Assembly: GCA_045636225.1 (NCBI GenBank)
Contig: JAZTXB010000009.1
Coordinates: 1-6,240 of the forward strand
Length of the DNA stretch: 6,240 nucleotides
Direction of reading: 5' to 3'
Source of the DNA: UMGS1613 sp045636225
Lineage (GTDB): Bacteria > Bacillota_I > Bacilli_A > RF39 > UBA660
Positions 1 to 6,240 of the stretch are shown in pieces. Position 1 is the stretch's first letter. The number at the start of each line of letters is the position of its first letter. The position numbers and the translations under genes are program-made. The notes beneath the pieces were generated by a model. It searched no databases. It saw nothing but the letters and a program-made list of their open reading frames with translations, and had not been told where the DNA came from.

Positions 1-241
1 GTTCTATATTTTTATTTATATTAAACAAATCTACAACTAATACTACTAAATCATTAGTCTTATTAACATTTTTAAGAATATTTATAAAGTCATTATTATC
101 TTTTATTACATACTTATAATCATTATAATTTCTAATTCTAAAACATCTTTCACATAATTCTTTATTTAAATTTTTTGTATATCCAAGTTCGTCTTTATTT
201 TGAGTTTGTAATAAAACACCACAACCATTACACTTAGACAT
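1..241 (-). CDS. yqeH: YqeH-type ribosome biogenesis GTPase, N-terminal part (runs off the window)
   Basis: The first 80 codons of a gene that continues beyond position 1. The visible protein opens with a zinc-finger pattern: Cys4 and Cys7 in a CNGCG motif, then Cys30 and Cys33 in CERCF. This is followed by a segment (about residues 64-74, LVVLVVDLFN) that matches the start of the circularly permuted GTPase domain of YqeH. Family knowledge: YqeH is a cytoplasmic GTPase with permuted G-motif order that takes part in 30S subunit assembly. The catalytic G motifs lie outside the window and cannot be checked. The ATG (239-241) lies inside the end of yqeG, so the two genes overlap by 8 bases. A good ribosome binding site, AAAGGG, sits 8 bases upstream, which fits translational coupling. 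The identity rests on the Cys pattern, the downstream hydrophobic strand and the yqeG neighbour, an arrangement also found in Bacillus. Confidence 0.88.
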   Translation of the reverse strand, partial: MSKCNGCGVLLQTQNKDELGYTKNLNKELCERCFRIRNYNDYKYVIKDNNDFINILKNVNKTNDLVVLVVDLFNINKNIE

Positions 242-755
242 AATATCTACCCTTTGTGAATAAATCTTTATCTCTTAATTTTTTTTGAATTTTCTTTTCT
301 TTTATTCTTCTTAATTTAGCAAAAGGATACTCACTTTTTGATATTTGATCTAATAATATTGTAGTCACACCTATAGTATTACCACATACTACATCATCCA
401 TCATAGAATCACCTATCATAGCTATCTCAGAAAGACCAAACTTAGTAGAATTAACAAGAGCTGTTATTTTATCTGGATTTGGTTTTTTTACACTATATAT
501 ATAATCTACTTTAAGTTCCTCATGAAATGGTTTTACTCTTGCTTTTATACTATTAGACGCTATATATATTTTAAATCCCATACTTTTTAATTTCTTAAAC
601 AATTCTTTAGTTTCTTCTCTAGGAGATGTTTCATAAATAGTTACTAAAGTATTATCTAAATCAAATATAAGACATTTAATTCCCCTAGATACCAATACAT
701 CATAATTTATTTTATAAATATTTTCTTGGTAAATATCTGGTACAAATATTTCCAT
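234..755 (-). CDS. yqeG: YqeG family HAD-superfamily (subclass IIIA) phosphatase
   Basis: A 173-residue cytoplasmic HAD phosphatase, about the usual length for YqeG (Bacillus protein about 172). All four HAD motifs are visible: motif I FDLDNTL with nucleophile Asp32 and acid/base Asp34; motif II Ser67 in IASNS; motif III Lys91 in KKPNP; motif IV GDSMMDD with Asp116, Asp120 and Asp121 for Mg binding. There is no large cap domain, as expected for subclass IIIA. The C-terminus is rich in Lys and Arg (residues 147-162). Family knowledge: YqeG is related to eukaryotic Gep4, a phosphatidylglycerophosphate phosphatase, so a lipid-phosphate substrate is plausible but is inference here. The ATG at 753-755 has GAAGGTGA just upstream. 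The gene has its own promoter in the gap after ppaC, and its last 8 bases overlap yqeH, so the two form an operon. Confidence 0.93.
   Translation of the reverse strand: MEIFVPDIYQENIYKINYDVLVSRGIKCLIFDLDNTLVTIYETSPREETKELFKKLKSMGFKIYIASNSIKARVKPFHEELKVDYIYSVKKPNPDKITALVNSTKFGLSEIAMIGDSMMDDVVCGNTIGVTTILLDQISKSEYPFAKLRRIKEKKIQKKLRDKDLFTKGRYYV
250..255 (-). promoter_or_regulatory. Ribosome binding site of yqeH inside the yqeG coding end
   Basis: Read on the minus strand this is AAAGGG, 8 bases before the yqeH ATG. It lies within the last codons of yqeG. The downstream gene is therefore probably translated by ribosomes that terminate or reinitiate at the overlap. It also fixes the yqeH start. 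Confidence 0.65.
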
Positions 756-777
756 AACTCACCTTCACTCTTAACTA

Positions 778-806
778 ATTTTATCACATTAAAGTAACAT
801 AATCAA
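778..806 (-). promoter_or_regulatory. Predicted sigma-A promoter of yqeG-yqeH
   Basis: On the minus strand: -35 TTGATT (801-806, 4 of 6 to consensus), a 17-base spacer, then -10 TAAAAT (778-783, 5 of 6) preceded by TGA, which makes an extended -10. Transcription would start near 771, leaving a leader of about 16 bases that still contains the yqeG ribosome binding site. No convincing terminator separates this from ppaC, so some readthrough from ppaC is possible. Confidence 0.6.
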
Positions 807-818
807 TTATTAATTACA

Positions 819-2435
819 TTAATTTACAACTTTCATTACTAAAGGTACTAATTGTTTTTTTCTAGATAAACATTTAGAGAAAAAATATCCTTCATACATA
901 TTTTCTATTCCAAATGCATCTGCTATTAAATCAATATTATTTTCATCATAAAAAATATATGAACCATCCTTTATTATATCGGTTACACATAGCAAAAACA
1001 AATCATAACCTCTACTTATCTTTAATTCATTTAATTTTTTTACATATTCATCTTTTTTATTTAATACTTCTTCTGAGTTTAGAGTTATTAACTGAGCAAT
1101 TGCTATTTTTTTATTTTTTTCTTCATATACCTTTATATCACCATCTAATATTTGTTCAATAGTTTTGCCTTTTAAATTAGTTCCTGCTTCAAACATTTTC
1201 TTTGAATACTCTTCAATATCAATTCCTGATATATTAGCAAGACGTTCTGCTACATATTTATCATAATCAGTGGTTGTTGGACTAGTAAACTTTAAAGTAT
1301 CAGATATAATTCCACTAAGCATAAGACCAGCAATATTTTTAGGGATAGTTACATTACTTTCATTATATAAAGAATAAATAATTGTATTAGTACTACCTAC
1401 TGTCATATTTCTAAAATTAATTGGCATATTTGTAGTAAGAGAACCTAATTTATGATGATCAATTATTTCTAATATTTCTGCTTCATCTAAACCTTCTACA
1501 CTTTGAGCAGTTTCATTATGGTCTACCAAAATAACATTTTTCTTGTTTATTTCATCTATATCAGTTATTCTTATTAATCCTAAACATCTATCATAATTAT
1601 CTACAACAGGATAATTATTATATCCTAACTTAATACACTTATCTTTAAAATCTAAATAATAATCATTTTCATTAAAACTAACATTTCTCATGTCTGTAAG
1701 AAGTGTTTTTGTATAGTTAGCAAGACCTATTAATTTAGCTGTATGAAAAGTATCATAAGATGTTTTTATAATATTTACTTTGTTTTCTATTGCAATTTTA
1801 ATATGTTCTTCTTTTACATCTAAATTTCCTACTATAATTAATAGTTTTATTCCACTACTTACTGCAGCCTCAATTATACTATGCCTATCACCTATAATCA
1901 TTATAGTATCTTTATTAAATTTTATATTATTTAAAATAGTAGTACTTCTAAAAGATGCGGCAACAATAGACCCTTCTATTTCCTCATCAAATTTTAATAC
2001 TTCAGTACCTTTTAATACATCTAATAGGTTATTATATGATGTTTTTAATTTAGTAAAATCTCCATTTATTAATTCATTACCTATCATTTTAGATGTAAGT
2101 AGTCCTACTAATTTATTCTTATTATTAACTATAGGAACACCCGTAATATTTTTATCGCACATATACTGATATGTTTTACCAATAGAATCTTTTTCACTCA
2201 TAAAACAATCTTTATAATAATTTATATCTTTTATTTGAATCTTAACGTCTTCTAAATATTCAGGTGTCTCAACATTAAAATATTTTAAAACAAATTTAGT
2301 TTCATTATTGATATGACCTAATATTTTAGGTTTAGATAAAATACCCAATCTATTTTTTAATTCAGAAAGAGCAATTGCTGAAGTTACTGAATCTGTATCA
2401 GGTTTTTTATGTCCAAAAATATATACTTCTCTCAT
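819..2435 (-). CDS. ppaC: Family II (DHH/DHHA2) manganese-dependent inorganic pyrophosphatase with CBS-DRTGG-CBS regulatory insert
   Basis: A 538-residue cytoplasmic enzyme that hydrolyses pyrophosphate to two phosphates and so pulls biosynthetic reactions forward. The DHH catalytic domain is split. The N-terminal part has GHKKPDTDS (His9, Asp13, Asp15). After the insert come VDHNE (Asp305), IIDHHKLG (Asp326, His327, His328) and SDTLKF (Asp379), the expected metal ligands. The DHHA2 domain ends with the substrate-binding SRKKQ (Arg525, Lys526, Lys527). The insert holds CBS1 (about 71-125), a DRTGG domain (about 130-243, with GDRHSIIEA at 182-190) and CBS2 (about 245-300). Simple family II enzymes have about 310 residues, so about 230 are regulatory. 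Family knowledge: such CBS-PPases are inhibited by AMP or ADP, and those with DRTGG are activated by diadenosine polyphosphates. No key residue is missing. The ATG has GAGAGGAT upstream and its own predicted promoter. Identity is very secure; nucleotide response is inferred. Confidence 0.96.
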   Translation of the reverse strand: MREVYIFGHKKPDTDSVTSAIALSELKNRLGILSKPKILGHINNETKFVLKYFNVETPEYLEDVKIQIKDINYYKDCFMSEKDSIGKTYQYMCDKNITGVPIVNNKNKLVGLLTSKMIGNELINGDFTKLKTSYNNLLDVLKGTEVLKFDEEIEGSIVAASFRSTTILNNIKFNKDTIMIIGDRHSIIEAAVSSGIKLLIIVGNLDVKEEHIKIAIENKVNIIKTSYDTFHTAKLIGLANYTKTLLTDMRNVSFNENDYYLDFKDKCIKLGYNNYPVVDNYDRCLGLIRITDIDEINKKNVILVDHNETAQSVEGLDEAEILEIIDHHKLGSLTTNMPINFRNMTVGSTNTIIYSLYNESNVTIPKNIAGLMLSGIISDTLKFTSPTTTDYDKYVAERLANISGIDIEEYSKKMFEAGTNLKGKTIEQILDGDIKVYEEKNKKIAIAQLITLNSEEVLNKKDEYVKKLNELKISRGYDLFLLCVTDIIKDGSYIFYDENNIDLIADAFGIENMYEGYFFSKCLSRKKQLVPLVMKVVN

Positions 2436-2463
2436 AGTTCAAATCCTCTCTATTCTAATTAAA

Positions 2464-2492
2464 ATTATATCATTTAGTAAAAAAAAAGTAAA
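2464..2492 (-). promoter_or_regulatory. Predicted sigma-A promoter of ppaC, overlapping the upstream terminator
   Basis: On the minus strand: -35 TTTACT (2487-2492, 4 of 6), a 17-base spacer, then a perfect -10 TATAAT (2464-2469) preceded by TGA, an extended -10. The predicted start is near 2457, giving a leader of about 22 bases that includes the ribosome binding site. The -35 box and the T-rich part of the spacer are the downstream arm and U tract of the ABC-transporter terminator. Confidence 0.65.
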
Positions 2493-2506
2493 TAATTACT
2501 TTTTTT
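2479..2506 (-). terminator. Rho-independent-like terminator of the htrA-ABC transporter unit
   Basis: A perfect 11-bp inverted repeat (arms 2481-2491 and 2496-2506) closes a 4-base loop. In the minus-strand transcript the second arm runs into nine consecutive U residues. It begins 20 bases after the ABC-transporter stop codon. The stem has only one G-C pair, so it is weak by usual standards, but the position and U tract suit an AT-rich genome. It is nearly symmetrical and would also work on the other strand, where no gene is seen. Confidence 0.6.
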
Positions 2507-2525
2507 AAAACATTATTTATAATTG

Positions 2526-4943
2526 TTATTCTGTTCTAAGAGCGATTACTGGATCTTTTTTACTTGCTACTCTTGCTGGAATCAAACCTGCAATTACTGT
2601 TAATATAACACTAATTAGAACAAGTACGATACCTCCTATTAACGGAAGTGAAGCATTTACTATAATACCACTAGCATTTTTTATTATTATATTTATAAAA
2701 ATATTTAAAATACAAGTAATTCCTACTCCTATTAACCCAGCAGTAATACCAACTATAAATGTTTCTGCATTAAATACTCTAGATATATCTTTTTTACTTG
2801 CTCCAATTGATCTTAAAATACCAATTTCTTTTGTTCTTTCAAGTACTGAAATATAAGTAATAATACCAATCATTATACTTGATACAACAAGTGATATTGA
2901 TACAAAAGCAATAAGTACATATCCAATAACATCAACTATTGTTGTTACACTACCCATAAGTATTCCAACATAATCAGTATATTCAATTCTATCTTGTTCA
3001 TCTATTTTTTTATTGTAATCAGAAATAATCTTTTCTAGTTCTTCTTTTGATTCAAAATTCTTTGGATAAATATTTATAGTATAAGGATCTTCTAAATCTA
3101 CAGAACCTATTTTAACTAAATTATTTTCATATGATTCAAGTGCCTCAAATTCTTTGTTAGTGAATACATTTATCTTTTGATTTTCTTTTTGCTCTTTTAC
3201 TATCTTACTATTATTAATTTCGTTAATAACATATTCAGATAATTCTTTAGTATAACCAACACCATTTGTTACTGATAAATTACTATCTTCACTTGGTTTA
3301 ATTATACCAACAATTTGTAAATCTATTCCATTATCAACAATTTGGTTTATGTAAGACAAATCATTACTTTTATCTTTCCATATACCATTTTCTTTTACAT
3401 AATAGTCAGAGTTTAATACTAATTTATAATTAACATCTAATATGTCTTCATATCTATAAACAGTTGTCTCAAATTCTTCTATTTCTTTTCCTTGCATCAT
3501 ATTCATCATAGTATTTTGAATATCCTTTTGGTCTTTCAATCCAATCGAATATAGTACATAATCTACTATCTCATGATTTTTATCTATTATTAATACAAGT
3601 TCATTATATTTTTCAGGCATCCTTCCAGCAACTACATCATATTGACTATTTAATAAATTTTTATTTGTTGTAAGTTCATTAAATATTCTTATTCCACCAG
3701 ACATATTATTTGACATAGGACTTTCGTCAGCAGAAAAAGCACTCATCATATTACTTGGATTTACTTTTAAACTATCCTTAGTATATATTTGTAAATCTAA
3801 ATTATATGTATATCTTACATCATTTACATACTTTTCTAAATTTTCATAATTCTCTATATACTTTTTAAAATCCTTTAAATTATTTGTAGTAACTTCTCCA
3901 TACATAGTAGTCATCATATCTGTCATTATATTATTTGAATATATGGCATCTTTTTCATGTTCACCATTACTATTAGTTTCCATGAATGATGTCATAAGCG
4001 ATGAAGCATCTACAGTAGTTTTTTGAAGCATTAAAGGATAACTAGTAAGTGCATCCTCTTGAACTTTTTCTATATATTTGTCTACTCCATTTGATAATGA
4101 AAGAATTAATGCGATACCAATAATCCCAATTGAACCTGCAAAAGCAGTTAAGAAAGTTCTTCCTTTTTTAGTCATTAAGTTATTTAAACTAAGTGATAAA
4201 GCAGTTAAAAAATTCATGTTTGTTTTTTTAGGTTTTACATACTTAGATTCTGTATCATTTTTACCATCATATGGATTAGTATCATTAATGATTTCTCCAT
4301 CTTTTAAACTTATAATTCGATTAGAATATTCTTTTGCTAAATCAGGATTATGAGTTACCATAATAACTAATTTATTAGTACTAATTTTCTTTAATAAATT
4401 CATTATTTGAGTACTTGTTTCTGAATCAAGTGCTCCTGTTGGTTCATCAGCAAGAAGTATATCTGGATTATTTATAAGCGCGCGAGCAATTGCTACTCTT
4501 TGCATCTGTCCACCACTAAGTTGATTTGGTTTTTTATGAATATGTTCTTTTAAACCTACTTCTTTCAAAACATGTATTGCTCTTTTTTTTCTTTCTTTTT
4601 TACTTATGCCACTTAAAGTAAGTGCTAATTCTACATTAGAAAGAACACTTTGATGTGGTATTAAATTATAACTTTGAAATACAAAGCCAATTCTATGATT
4701 TCTATAAGAGTCCCAGTCTCTATCTTTATATTTTTTTGTAGAAATCTCATTTATTATTAAATCACCACTATCATATCTATCTAGACCACCTATTATATTA
4801 AGTAGTGTTGTTTTTCCACTTCCGCTTGGGCCTAATATAGATACAAACTCATTTTCTCTAAAATTTATACTAACACCATTAAGTGCTTTTTGAACAAAAT
4901 CCCCAGTTTTGTATACTTTTGTTATTTTTTTTATTCCTAACAT
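2526..4943 (-). CDS. MacB-type ABC exporter, ATPase fused to FtsX-like permease
   Basis: An 805-residue membrane protein with the domain order of MacB. The N-terminal ATPase (about 1-225) has Walker A GPSGSGKT (38-45), Q-loop Gln90, signature LSGGQ (142-146), Walker B LLADE (Asp166, Glu167) and switch His198. A lysine-rich linker (about 225-245) leads to TM1 (about 262-284), an extracellular domain of about 380 residues (285-668), then TM2 (672-698), TM3 (727-754) and TM4 (766-789). The LERTKEIGILRSIGAS segment after TM2 and the C-terminal IPARVASKKDPVIALR are typical of FtsX/MacB permeases. Family knowledge: such proteins work as dimers and move substrates or signals by mechanotransmission, not by a classical pore. 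The extracellular domain is longer than MacB's and rich in Met, Asn and Asp. The substrate cannot be told. The ATG has an AGGAGGG site and lies 22 bases after htrA, so it is co-transcribed with it. Confidence 0.92.
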   Translation of the reverse strand: MLGIKKITKVYKTGDFVQKALNGVSINFRENEFVSILGPSGSGKTTLLNIIGGLDRYDSGDLIINEISTKKYKDRDWDSYRNHRIGFVFQSYNLIPHQSVLSNVELALTLSGISKKERKKRAIHVLKEVGLKEHIHKKPNQLSGGQMQRVAIARALINNPDILLADEPTGALDSETSTQIMNLLKKISTNKLVIMVTHNPDLAKEYSNRIISLKDGEIINDTNPYDGKNDTESKYVKPKKTNMNFLTALSLSLNNLMTKKGRTFLTAFAGSIGIIGIALILSLSNGVDKYIEKVQEDALTSYPLMLQKTTVDASSLMTSFMETNSNGEHEKDAIYSNNIMTDMMTTMYGEVTTNNLKDFKKYIENYENLEKYVNDVRYTYNLDLQIYTKDSLKVNPSNMMSAFSADESPMSNNMSGGIRIFNELTTNKNLLNSQYDVVAGRMPEKYNELVLIIDKNHEIVDYVLYSIGLKDQKDIQNTMMNMMQGKEIEEFETTVYRYEDILDVNYKLVLNSDYYVKENGIWKDKSNDLSYINQIVDNGIDLQIVGIIKPSEDSNLSVTNGVGYTKELSEYVINEINNSKIVKEQKENQKINVFTNKEFEALESYENNLVKIGSVDLEDPYTINIYPKNFESKEELEKIISDYNKKIDEQDRIEYTDYVGILMGSVTTIVDVIGYVLIAFVSISLVVSSIMIGIITYISVLERTKEIGILRSIGASKKDISRVFNAETFIVGITAGLIGVGITCILNIFINIIIKNASGIIVNASLPLIGGIVLVLISVILTVIAGLIPARVASKKDPVIALRTE

Positions 4944-4965
4944 ATAAACCCTCCTATTTAATTTT

Positions 4966-6165
4966 TTAATCGTTTTCTATTGCTTCAGACAAAGTAATTG
5001 TTGTTTCTTTCAACTTATTTTCTCTATAATACTTAATTTTTATAGTATCACCTACTTTATGCTTATATAAAATATATTTAAAGTGAGATACATCATCAAC
5101 TTTTTCTCCATCTATTTCTACAATTACATCGCCGACTTTTAAACCTGCTTTATCAGCTGGTTTATCCTCTTCTATATAGCTTAACACAGCACCAAATTCA
5201 ACATCTGAACCAATATTAATTCCATAATAATATTGAAGTGCGAATGTATTTGTTAATTCAACTAATTGAACACCTAAATATGGTCTTACAATGTCTTCTC
5301 CAGTTTCTAGGCTTTCAATAACATCCATTACTGAATTAATTGGAATAGCAAAACCCATACCTTCAATACCTTCGCCCATTAATTTAGAAGATGTAATACC
5401 TACTACTTCTCCTTTAATATTACAAATAGGACCACCACTATTTCCACTATTTATAGATGCATCAGTTTGTATAACTTCCATTAGGTAAGTTCCACTTCCA
5501 AGTTCTACAGATACCATTCTATTTATTCCTGATACAATACCTTTTGTAATTGTTCCCATATATTCTTTTCCTAGAGGTGCACCTACTGTAAATACAGAAT
5601 CACCCAATTCTAAATTAGATGAGTCTCCTATAGTACTTACTGATTTAATTTTTTCTTTTTCAACTTTAAGTACTGCTATATCATAATATTCATCGCCACC
5701 AACACGCTGTGCATCAACCTCAGTTCCATCAGTAAAAGCAACTTCAAATTTAGAACCTCCATCTATAACATGAAAATTTGTAAGTATATATCCATACTTT
5801 TCATCTTCTTTATATACAAATCCAGACCCAGATGAAATAACTCCTCTATTGCCTGAAACTTCTATATATACAGTAGATTCATATACATTATTAATTGCTG
5901 TCTTCAAATCACTAATCTCTTCTACAGTAGTTGTCTTTATGTTTTCATTTGTAATTTTTTGAACTAAAGTACTATCATTATCAATCAAACCTATAATATA
6001 CATAACAAATATTCCTAAAAAAAATGTACATACCCCCAAAAATATTTTAGATGTAAAAAATTCCTTAATATTACTTTCTTTTTTAGTCTCTTCCTCAGTA
6101 GGATTAACCTCTTCTTTAATTAATTCTTCTTCTATTCTTTCTTCTTTTTTATTTTGTTCTTCCAC
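4966..6165 (-). CDS. htrA: HtrA/DegP-like membrane-anchored serine protease with one PDZ domain
   Basis: A protease or chaperone of misfolded proteins at the outer face of the cell membrane. Numbered from the preferred GTG start it has 399 residues: a Glu/Lys-rich cytoplasmic tail (1-39), one membrane anchor (about 40-61), a short stalk, a trypsin-like domain (about 90-285) and a PDZ domain (about 296-393, with YLGVQL and AGLKVGDVIVEIDG). The catalytic triad is complete: His132 in TNFHVI, Asp162 in YYDIAVL and Ser243 in GNSGGP. This layout matches HtrA-type proteases of Firmicutes. A longer reading from TTG at 6180 adds five residues. The GTG at 6163-6165 is preferred because GAGGGTGA lies 5 bases before it, while the TTG falls at the predicted transcription start and lacks a suitable ribosome binding site. 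It is the first gene of a unit with the ABC exporter. The promoter carries a tandem repeat, which suggests control by a stress-responsive regulator. Confidence 0.94.
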   Translation of the reverse strand: MEEQNKKEERIEEELIKEEVNPTEEETKKESNIKEFFTSKIFLGVCTFFLGIFVMYIIGLIDNDSTLVQKITNENIKTTTVEEISDLKTAINNVYESTVYIEVSGNRGVISSGSGFVYKEDEKYGYILTNFHVIDGGSKFEVAFTDGTEVDAQRVGGDEYYDIAVLKVEKEKIKSVSTIGDSSNLELGDSVFTVGAPLGKEYMGTITKGIVSGINRMVSVELGSGTYLMEVIQTDASINSGNSGGPICNIKGEVVGITSSKLMGEGIEGMGFAIPINSVMDVIESLETGEDIVRPYLGVQLVELTNTFALQYYYGINIGSDVEFGAVLSYIEEDKPADKAGLKVGDVIVEIDGEKVDDVSHFKYILYKHKVGDTIKIKYYRENKLKETTITLSEAIEND

Positions 6166-6170
6166 TTTAA

Positions 6171-6178
6171 TCACCCTC
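6171..6178 (-). promoter_or_regulatory. Ribosome binding site that sets the htrA start at GTG
   Basis: GAGGGTGA on the minus strand, separated by 5 bases (TTAAA) from the GTG at 6163-6165. It lies between the alternative TTG (6178-6180) and the GTG, so it can serve only the GTG. The other in-frame GTG (6172-6174) is inside the site itself. Confidence 0.7.
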
Positions 6179-6187
6179 AATAATAAT

Positions 6188-6216
6188 ATTATACCTTAAA
6201 TATGAAAAAATATGAA
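6188..6216 (-). promoter_or_regulatory. Predicted sigma-A promoter of the htrA-ABC transporter unit
   Basis: On the minus strand: -35 TTCATA (6211-6216, 4 of 6), a 17-base spacer, then a perfect -10 TATAAT (6188-6193). The start of transcription would be near 6181, leaving a leader of about 16 bases before the GTG start codon. A weak -35 with a perfect -10 suits a promoter that an activator helps. Confidence 0.65.
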
Positions 6217-6217
6217 A
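6198..6217 (-). repeat. Perfect 10-bp tandem repeat over the htrA -35 region, possible operator
   Basis: Two identical head-to-tail copies of TTTCATATTT on the minus strand (6208-6217 and 6198-6207). The first copy includes the -35 box and the second lies in the promoter spacer. The period of 10 bases, about one helix turn, and this position are typical of direct-repeat sites for OmpR-family response regulators. No regulator gene is in the window, and short A/T-rich repeats can arise by chance. Confidence 0.5.
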
Positions 6218-6240
6218 TTTTTTAATATATTTTACAATAT

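Noticed and set aside
756..818. Possible terminator after ppaC
   Set aside because: Only short A/T inverted repeats without a following U tract are present; the promoter signals explain this gap better.
914..1162. Open frame on the plus strand, 82 codons
   Set aside because: It lies opposite the ppaC coding sequence and its protein is a low-complexity Leu/His/Tyr-rich string typical of an antisense shadow.
1780..2169. Open frame on the plus strand, 129 codons, hydrophobic
   Set aside because: It is antisense to the CBS-DRTGG part of ppaC. The hydrophobic look comes from reading A/T-rich coding DNA backwards; there is no ribosome binding site or family resemblance.
4078..4353. Open frame on the plus strand, 91 codons
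   Set aside because: It is antisense to the ATPase/permease junction of the ABC exporter and has no recognisable domain.
4479..4484. GCGCGC patch in an otherwise A/T-rich window
   Set aside because: It encodes the conserved Ala-Arg-Ala stretch after the ABC signature motif, so protein constraint explains it; there is no sign of an inserted element.
5291..5488. Open frame on the plus strand, 65 codons
   Set aside because: It is antisense to the HtrA protease domain, including the catalytic serine region.
6178..6180. TTG as the htrA start codon
   Set aside because: It falls at the predicted transcription start and lacks a well-spaced ribosome binding site, while the GTG 15 bases downstream has one.
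1..6240. CRISPR array, tRNA/rRNA, insertion sequence or riboswitch
   Set aside because: No spaced repeats, clover-leaf pattern, transposase-like frame or long structured leader was seen; the longest gap between genes is 90 bases.

Overview
This is a strongly AT-rich window (roughly a quarter G+C by eye). Five protein genes, all on the minus strand, fill almost all of it. The low G+C, the strong purine-rich ribosome binding sites, the adjacent yqeG-yqeH pair, the CBS/DRTGG-type family II pyrophosphatase and the membrane-anchored HtrA all point to a Firmicute (Bacilli, Clostridia or a related uncultured low-GC lineage). The species cannot be named from the sequence. Every visible stop codon is TAA, and the reading frames stay open under the standard code.

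In transcription order (high to low coordinates) there are three units. Unit 1 starts at a promoter near 6188-6216 and carries htrA, a membrane-anchored serine protease with one PDZ domain. After a 22-base gap with a strong ribosome binding site comes an 805-residue ABC exporter of MacB type, with ATPase and permease fused in one chain and a very large extracellular domain. An A/T-rich hairpin with a U tract (2479-2506) follows it. Unit 2 is ppaC, a nucleotide-regulated Mn-dependent pyrophosphatase. Its predicted promoter is embedded in the end of that hairpin. Unit 3 is yqeG-yqeH, with its own extended -10 promoter in the 63-base gap after ppaC. yqeG is a HAD phosphatase. yqeH is a ribosome-assembly GTPase that begins inside the end of yqeG and runs off the window at position 1 after 80 codons.

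Unit 1 looks like an envelope-maintenance pair (protein quality control plus export or signal sensing). Units 2 and 3 are housekeeping: pyrophosphate removal, a small phosphatase probably tied to lipid or general metabolism, and 30S ribosome assembly. I see no mobile elements, CRISPR arrays, tRNA or rRNA, and no clearly new system. The most interesting non-coding signals are a perfect 10-bp tandem repeat over the -35 region of the htrA promoter, the terminator/promoter overlap before ppaC, and evidence that the htrA start is an internal GTG rather than the upstream TTG.
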